Shown one piece after another: positions 7,036-10,517 of a DNA stretch of 10,517 nucleotides. The stretch is from DASXRU01 sp039933315. GTDB lineage: Bacteria; Acidobacteriota; Blastocatellia; Pyrinomonadales; Pyrinomonadaceae. The first letter of the stretch is position 1. Every line of letters starts with the position of its first letter. The position numbers and the translations under genes are program-made. Under the pieces are notes generated by a model that saw only the letters and a list, made by a program, of their open reading frames with translations, searched no databases and was not told the origin of the DNA. The DNA is taken from positions 1 through 10,517 of the forward strand of contig JBDTOI010000140.1 of the NCBI GenBank assembly GCA_039933315.1, in the 5' to 3' direction.

Positions 7036-8433
7036 TCACCCTCGCTTCCGCTTGCCTTTATGTCGTTCGATCATCCTGATGGGAGTCCCAAAGAAATCAA
7101 ACTGCTCACGCAAACGATTTTCCAGATACCGCTCATAAGAAAAGTGCAGCCCTGCTCGCCCCCCGGACGTAAAAACGATAAACGTCGGCGGCCGCACGCT
7201 GGCCTGCGTCATGTATTGCACATGCAGCCCGCTAATCCCTCGCGGCTGCTCAATCCCTCGCCCAAAGAAACTGTTCAACCGTGAAGTAGGAACCCGCCGG
7301 TTGCGCGCTTCGTTGGCCCGCACCGCCAGCGGCAGCAGCTTTTCAACTCGCTGCCCCTTGAGCGCCGAAACCATTATCACCGGCGCCCATTCGAGAAACT
7401 TCATTTTCTGTCGCAACCCGCGCTCGAACGCCGACGAGGTCCCCGTCTCCTTATTCTCCAACGCGTCCCACTTGTTCACCGCTATGATGATGGAACAACC
7501 AGCCTCGCTGGCATAACCCGCAATCGTGGCATCGAGCCCGGCCACTCCCTGCTCCGCGTCAACCACTATGATGGCGACGTCCGCGCGCTCCAGACTCTTG
7601 CGCGCCATGATGACGGAAAGCTTCTCGGCCATCTCGTCCGTTTTCCCTTTGCGACGAATGCCGGCAGTATCAATCAAACGAAAACTTTGCTCCGGCGTGC
7701 GCAAAAGCGTATCGACCGCGTCGCGCGTCGTGCCGGCCACCGGTGAAACGATCACACGCTCTTCACCCAGCAGACGATTGAGCAGAGACGACTTGCCCAC
7801 ATTCGGCCGCCCGACAATCGCCAGCCGCAACTCGCGCTGCCCCTTTGCGCCCTTCTCCCCTTCCCCCTGTCCCCCTGTCTCCTCAAGTCCGGCAACCAAC
7901 TCATCCAGCAACTCAGCTACGCCAATTCCCTGCTCCGCCGATACGGCAAAAACTTCGTCGAACCCGAAGCGATAAAACTCCGTTCCTTCATTCTCCAGGC
8001 GCGCCGAGTCGAGTTTATTAGCCGCCACCAACACACGCTTGCCGGTCGCGCGCAGCAGCTTGGCCAGCTCCTCATCCAGCGGCGTCAGTCCCTTGCGCGC
8101 ATCGACCACCCAGATCAATGCCTGCGCTTCTTCGATGGCGAACGAAGCCTGCTTCAATATGTTTGCGGGAATGACTGCGTCGTCGTCAGGGACGATGCCG
8201 CCGGTGTCAACTACGGAGAAAGTCTGGCCAGTCCACTGGGCCTCGCCATAGATGCGGTCGCGGGTAATGCCCGGCTCGTCGCCGACAATGGCGCGGCGTT
8301 CACCGGTGAGGCGATTGAATAGCGTTGACTTGCCGACGTTGGGCCGGCCGACGATGGCCACTAAAGGCAACGCGCGAGCTGGCGCGGCGTCATTGCTGTC
8401 AATAGAACCTTCAAGCATTTCGGTGCTGTTCAT
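7036..8433 (-). CDS. der: Ribosome-assembly GTPase Der (EngA)
   Basis: Der is an essential double-GTPase that acts in late maturation of the 50S ribosomal subunit in the cytoplasm. Both G domains are complete. Domain 1 has GRPNVGKS (29-36), DTGG (76-79), NKLD (139-142) and VSAEQ. Domain 2 has GRPNVGKS (208-215), DTAG (255-258), NKWD (320-323) and VSALKG. A KH-like C-terminal domain (about 370-460) ends in the basic tail KGKRKRG. The 465 residues fit the family. The linker between the G domains (about 185-201, ETGGQGEGEKGAKGQRE) is Gly/Glu/Lys-rich and encoded by a low-complexity purine tract, which may be a repeat insertion. The ATG at 8433 has no obvious Shine-Dalgarno; Met6 is an alternative. 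It reads away from the RAYT/REP region and toward the kinase, 150 nt downstream. Confidence 0.97.
   Translation of the reverse strand: MNSTEMLEGSIDSNDAAPARALPLVAIVGRPNVGKSTLFNRLTGERRAIVGDEPGITRDRIYGEAQWTGQTFSVVDTGGIVPDDDAVIPANILKQASFAIEEAQALIWVVDARKGLTPLDEELAKLLRATGKRVLVAANKLDSARLENEGTEFYRFGFDEVFAVSAEQGIGVAELLDELVAGLEETGGQGEGEKGAKGQRELRLAIVGRPNVGKSSLLNRLLGEERVIVSPVAGTTRDAVDTLLRTPEQSFRLIDTAGIRRKGKTDEMAEKLSVIMARKSLERADVAIIVVDAEQGVAGLDATIAGYASEAGCSIIIAVNKWDALENKETGTSSAFERGLRQKMKFLEWAPVIMVSALKGQRVEKLLPLAVRANEARNRRVPTSRLNSFFGRGIEQPRGISGLHVQYMTQASVRPPTFIVFTSGGRAGLHFSYERYLENRLREQFDFFGTPIRMIERHKGKRKRG
7841..7882. repeat. Low-complexity repeat inside der encoding the inter-domain linker
   Basis: On the plus strand this coding stretch is almost pure C/T. 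CCCTTTGCGCCCTTCT (7841-7856) is followed by two direct copies of CCCCCTGT (7863-7870 and 7871-7878) and then CTCC. The first part matches the intergenic 6939-6953 motif apart from one inserted C. It encodes the flexible Gly/Glu/Lys linker between the two GTPase domains, where extra residues are tolerated. Confidence 0.5.
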
Positions 8434-8738
8434 GGTCTATTCATCAATCACAGTTCGGCGGATGAGATCTTGCGGGAGAAAGACCGGGCCGGTGAGAGAG
8501 CAACTGAGCAATTCCGCGTGCCAGCAGTGTAATCCCCGACCACATTGCGAGCAAGCCTGTACGGGCGGCACTCCGTGGCCGCCCCTCTCCCGGTCTCCTC
8601 AAACTCTGGAAAACTCGTTCAACCCGACGAGGGGTGGCCACGGAGTGCCACCCCTACAATAAACTTTGCAACGGAGGGAGGAGCAACACCCATCCTCAAT
8701 CATTGACCCTCGCTAAATCCAATTTCTAACATGAACCC
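8434..8738. other. Der-RAYT divergent intergenic region
   Basis: This 305-nt stretch separates the divergent der and RAYT genes and must hold both promoters unless the genes are read from outside. The part nearest der (8434-8558) shows no box I can call with confidence. The middle holds the REP pair at 8559-8657. The rest (8658-8738) includes a purine-rich GGAGGGAGGAG stretch near 8674-8684, too far from the RAYT ATG to serve as its ribosome-binding site. No further gene is supported. Confidence 0.6.
8559..8657. repeat. Left REP pair (BIME-like) flanking the RAYT gene
   Basis: Two 29-nt REP units face each other. The plus-oriented unit at 8559-8587 has stem GGGCGGC/GCCGCCC around loop ACTCCGTG. 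The minus-oriented unit at 8629-8657 has stem GGGTGGC/GCCACCC around the same loop when read in its own direction. They are separated by 41 nt. The minus unit carries the 5' GTAG foot typical of RAYT-linked REPs; the plus unit has GTAC, one substitution away. The same composite recurs on the other side of the transposase gene. Both hairpins lie between der and the RAYT start. Confidence 0.9.
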
Positions 8739-9383
8739 ATGCCTCACTTTCATGGTCCCGTCCCGCGTCGTCACAACTCGCTGCGATTACTCGGTTACGA
8801 TTACAATTCAGTCCATCAACTCTGCGCCATTACCCTGGTCACGGAGTTTCGCCGGCCACTCTTCGCTGACTTGGTTCTCTCAAAGGCCGTTCTGACTTCT
8901 CTACTGAGCGACGAAAATCTCGATTGCATGCGCGTGCGAGCCTTCACCCTTATGCCGAATCATCTCCATTTTCTAGCAGGGGTTCGGCAGCCTGAACTCT
9001 CGCTTCCGGGCCTCATTGGCAGGTTCAAGAGTTATACAACTCAACTGTATTGGAAACGGAGTCGTGAGATTGTGGATGGTGGCAGCGTCTGCCTCCCGCC
9101 GGATTCGGTGAGCAGGACCGATGGGAATGAAGCTCGCGTTCTACTCACGCCTCTAATGGAATGGCGAGCCACGCTTCGTCCTGAAGTCGTCGAGTTAAAG
9201 AATTGGCCCAAACTAAAGTCGGCACAGTTTCTCAGGAAACGTTTATGGCAGACCCGCCTGTTTGACCACGTTATTAGAAACGATACCGACCTGCACGAGA
9301 ACCTGGAATACATCGCGATGAATCCAGTGAGAGCCGGATACGTGACCCGACCCCAGTACTATCCATTCACCGGATTCCTTTAA
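8739..9383 (+). CDS. REP-associated tyrosine transposase (RAYT, Y1/HUH family)
   Basis: RAYTs are single-copy relatives of IS200/IS605 transposases that nick and rejoin single-stranded REP hairpins through a tyrosine. This 214-residue protein has the HUH motif at His75-Leu-His77 in FTLMPNHLHFLAGV. The candidate catalytic Tyr99 is in LIGRFKSYTT. The RAYT C-terminal block follows, LWQTRLFDHVIRNDTDLHENL then EYIAMNPVRAGYV (about 169-202). Between the tyrosine helix and that block lie about 60 residues (107-168) that are longer than in compact family members; they include GGSVCLPPDS and a Trp/Lys-rich part. The frame is intact, so it may be active. It is convergent with the integrase gene and divergent from der, and REP pairs flank it on both sides. 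No ribosome-binding site is evident before the ATG at 8739; an ATG at 8731 is out of frame. Confidence 0.92.
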   Translation: MPHFHGPVPRRHNSLRLLGYDYNSVHQLCAITLVTEFRRPLFADLVLSKAVLTSLLSDENLDCMRVRAFTLMPNHLHFLAGVRQPELSLPGLIGRFKSYTTQLYWKRSREIVDGGSVCLPPDSVSRTDGNEARVLLTPLMEWRATLRPEVVELKNWPKLKSAQFLRKRLWQTRLFDHVIRNDTDLHENLEYIAMNPVRAGYVTRPQYYPFTGFL

Positions 9384-9385
9384 TT

Positions 9386-9478
9386 GTAGGGGCGGCACTC
9401 CGTGGCCGCCCCTCTTCCCGTTTCCATCCACCTCCCGAAACAATGTAACGAGGGGTGGCCACGGAGTGCCACCCCTAC
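9386..9478. repeat. Right REP pair (BIME-like) between RAYT and integrase
   Basis: The plus-oriented REP at 9386-9414 begins GTAG and folds as GGGCGGC (9390-9396), loop ACTCCGTG, GCCGCCC (9405-9411). The minus-oriented REP at 9450-9478 has the matching fold with a T-A pair in place of the C-G pair at the fourth stem position. A 35-nt spacer separates them. The pair starts 3 nt after the RAYT stop and ends 18 nt before the integrase stop. It therefore fills the convergent gap and could also slow or end transcription from both sides, although no T-run supports a standard terminator. Confidence 0.9.
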
Positions 9479-9496
9479 AAACCAATCACGTTGCGT

Positions 9497-10465
9497 CTAG
9501 CCATCGAGCGGGCTCTGCACACCACGTCCTCCTTTATTAAGGACGTGGGTATAGATCATTGTCGTGCGGACGTCTTTGTGGCCCAGGAGTTCCTGCACCG
9601 TGCGAATGTCGTATCCGTTTTCCAGAAGGTGCGTCGCGAAGCTGTGTCGAAATGCATGACAGCTTCCATTTTTCTTAACTCCGGCAGCTCGCAAGGCTGT
9701 CTTGACTGCCCGTTGCACGTTCTGCTCAGACGCATGATGGCGCCGCTCCTTTCCCGAGCGCGGGTCAATCGAATGTTTGTCGGCGGGAAACAGGTACTGC
9801 CACAAAAAGTCTTTGGCCGCGTTCTTGTATTTTCTTTCCAGCGCGTACGGCAGATACACTTCGCCTAAATCACGCTTGAGGTCTTCTTCATGCAGCCGGC
9901 GCACGGCTTCGACTTGAACTGCCAGCGCGGGCTTCAGGGACTGCGGCAACATGGTCAAACGGTCATTCTCCCCTTTCCCGTCGCGCACCGTGATTTCATT
10001 GCGCGAGAAATCAATGTCTTTAACGCGCAGCCGCACTGCCTCCATGATGCGCAGCCCCGACCCATACAGCACGCTGGCAATCAACCGGTGATCGCCTTTC
10101 AGATGGGCAATCACCGAATTTGCTTCTTCCTTAGTGAAAACCACTGGCAGGTTCTTGGATTGGCGCGCGCGCTCGACTCCCTCAATCCTCGGCGGCTCCA
10201 CTTTCAGGACCTGACGGTAAAGAAAAATCAATGCATTAAACGCCTGATTCTGCGTCGAAGCAGCAACGTTCCCTTCCACGGCCAGGTGCGTGAGATAGGC
10301 CCGCACCGCCTCTGCATCCAGATCCCGCGGATGCCGTTTCCCGTGGAAGAGAATGAAACGCTTGATCCAGGCACGATAGCTCTCCTCAGTCCTTAAACTA
10401 AGGTGCCGCAACCGGGCCACATCCCTGACCTGATCGAGCAATTTCCGTTCGGCCATGTGATGCAT
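9497..10465 (-). CDS. intI: Integron integrase (IntI-type tyrosine recombinase)
   Basis: IntI proteins capture gene cassettes by recombining a folded attC site with attI. This 322-residue protein has the N-terminal core-binding domain (about 8-95, with LSLRTEESYRAWIKRFILFH) and all catalytic residues: R139 in LYGSGLRIMEA, K164 in RDGKGENDR, H270 and R273 in CHAFRHSFATHL, H296 in LLGHKDV and the nucleophile Y305 in MIYTHVL. The IntI-specific extra segment between the conserved boxes is present (about 204-245: LPYALERKY, then FPADKHSIDPRSG and RRHH), which separates it from XerC/XerD and phage integrases. The C-terminus GGRGVQSPLD is also IntI-like. In known integrons attI and cassettes lie beside the intI start, here past the right edge. 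The ATG at 10465 is inside an inverted repeat; Met4 (10456) is an alternative start. No frame damage is seen. Confidence 0.93.
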   Translation of the reverse strand: MHHMAERKLLDQVRDVARLRHLSLRTEESYRAWIKRFILFHGKRHPRDLDAEAVRAYLTHLAVEGNVAASTQNQAFNALIFLYRQVLKVEPPRIEGVERARQSKNLPVVFTKEEANSVIAHLKGDHRLIASVLYGSGLRIMEAVRLRVKDIDFSRNEITVRDGKGENDRLTMLPQSLKPALAVQVEAVRRLHEEDLKRDLGEVYLPYALERKYKNAAKDFLWQYLFPADKHSIDPRSGKERRHHASEQNVQRAVKTALRAAGVKKNGSCHAFRHSFATHLLENGYDIRTVQELLGHKDVRTTMIYTHVLNKGGRGVQSPLDG

Positions 10466-10488
10466 AATACCGCACGCTGGGGTATTAT
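10464..10488. promoter_or_regulatory. Perfect 8-bp inverted repeat over the integrase start
   Basis: ATAATACC (10464-10471) and GGTATTAT (10481-10488) are perfect inverted arms separated by 9 nt. The left arm overlaps the first possible ATG of the integrase. Read on the minus strand, the TATTAT at 10469-10464 could be a -10 box that would place transcription start near Met4 (10456) as a leaderless message, but no good -35 box is visible. It could instead be a repressor operator. It does not match the CTGT-N8-ACAG LexA box known to control some integron integrases. The function is inferred only from symmetry and position. Confidence 0.4.
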
Positions 10489-10517
10489 GGCTTGGATCTT
10501 ATGCATATTTAGTAGTT

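Larger units (their letters stand above)
8559..9478 (+). mobile_element. RAYT transposase gene bracketed by REP pairs
   Basis: The transposase gene sits between two copies of the same REP composite in the same orientation. The minus-oriented arms and their edges (8627-8659 and 9448-9480) are identical over 33 nt, and the plus-oriented arms differ at 1 of 29 positions. In known RAYT systems the single-strand transposase recognises GTAG-footed REP hairpins and is itself flanked by them. Whether this 0.9-kb unit moves as a block, or is a resident RAYT that spreads REPs elsewhere, cannot be told from one locus. The two direct composites could also recombine and delete the gene. No target-site duplication was evident. 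Confidence 0.7.

Noticed and set aside
8559..9478. CRISPR-like array from repeated 29-nt units with 35-41-nt spacers
   Set aside because: Only two units occur per side, they face opposite directions, and the spacers are partly similar; RAYT/REP explains them better and no cas gene is present.
9890..10396. Plus-strand open frame of 168 codons opposite the integrase
   Set aside because: It is antisense to the IntI catalytic and core-binding domains and has no recognisable motif.
9497..10465. Assignment as XerC/XerD or phage integrase
   Set aside because: The extra segment with DPRSG and RRHH and the SPLD C-terminus are IntI features not found in Xer proteins.

Overview
The window looks like a piece of bacterial chromosome, moderately GC-rich by eye. 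Gene content, Gln/Asp-type signal-peptide ends and intergenic gaps filled with short palindromic repeats resemble Acidobacteriota (Blastocatellia/Pyrinomonadales-like). That placement is an impression from gene style, not a phylogenetic result. Nearly all genes lie on the minus strand; only one gene, a REP-associated transposase, is on the plus strand.

Reading right to left (the direction of most transcription): an integron-type tyrosine recombinase (IntI, 9497-10465) starts at the right edge, so any attI site and cassette array would lie just beyond the window. Convergent to it is a small Y1/HUH transposase of the RAYT family (8739-9383). It is bracketed on both sides by the same head-to-head pair of about 29-nt REP hairpins (8559-8657 and 9386-9478), a classic RAYT/REP arrangement. 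Next come the ribosome-assembly GTPase Der (7036-8433) and a large soluble sensor histidine kinase with four predicted GAF domains (3925-6885), with no response regulator visible.

The left third is the conserved tgt-yajC-secD cluster: a small secreted PsbP/DcrB-like protein (3113-3655) overlaps tgt (1878-3116) by 4 nt, followed by yajC (1444-1749) and secD (1-1372, cut by the left edge just before its fourth membrane segment; secF would be expected beyond it). Tgt is a tRNA-modifying enzyme. YajC and SecD are Sec-translocon accessory proteins. The Tgt-YajC-Sec association is a common bacterial gene order.

The most striking non-coding feature is that nearly every intergenic gap holds a different short palindromic or periodic repeat: twin CACAGACT hairpins (yajC/secD), three ACGCAA...TTGCGT hairpins (tgt/yajC), a 10-bp-periodic TTCGTG/CACGAA dyad array (kinase/PsbP-like), CTTTGCG repeats (der/kinase), and REP pairs around the RAYT. 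One of these motifs is also seen inside der, in the purine-rich stretch encoding the linker between its two G domains. No CRISPR array, rRNA or tRNA was recognised. The best candidates for something new are the RAYT/REP unit with a stem-covarying REP pair, the edge-located chromosomal integron integrase, and the helically phased TTCGTG dyad.
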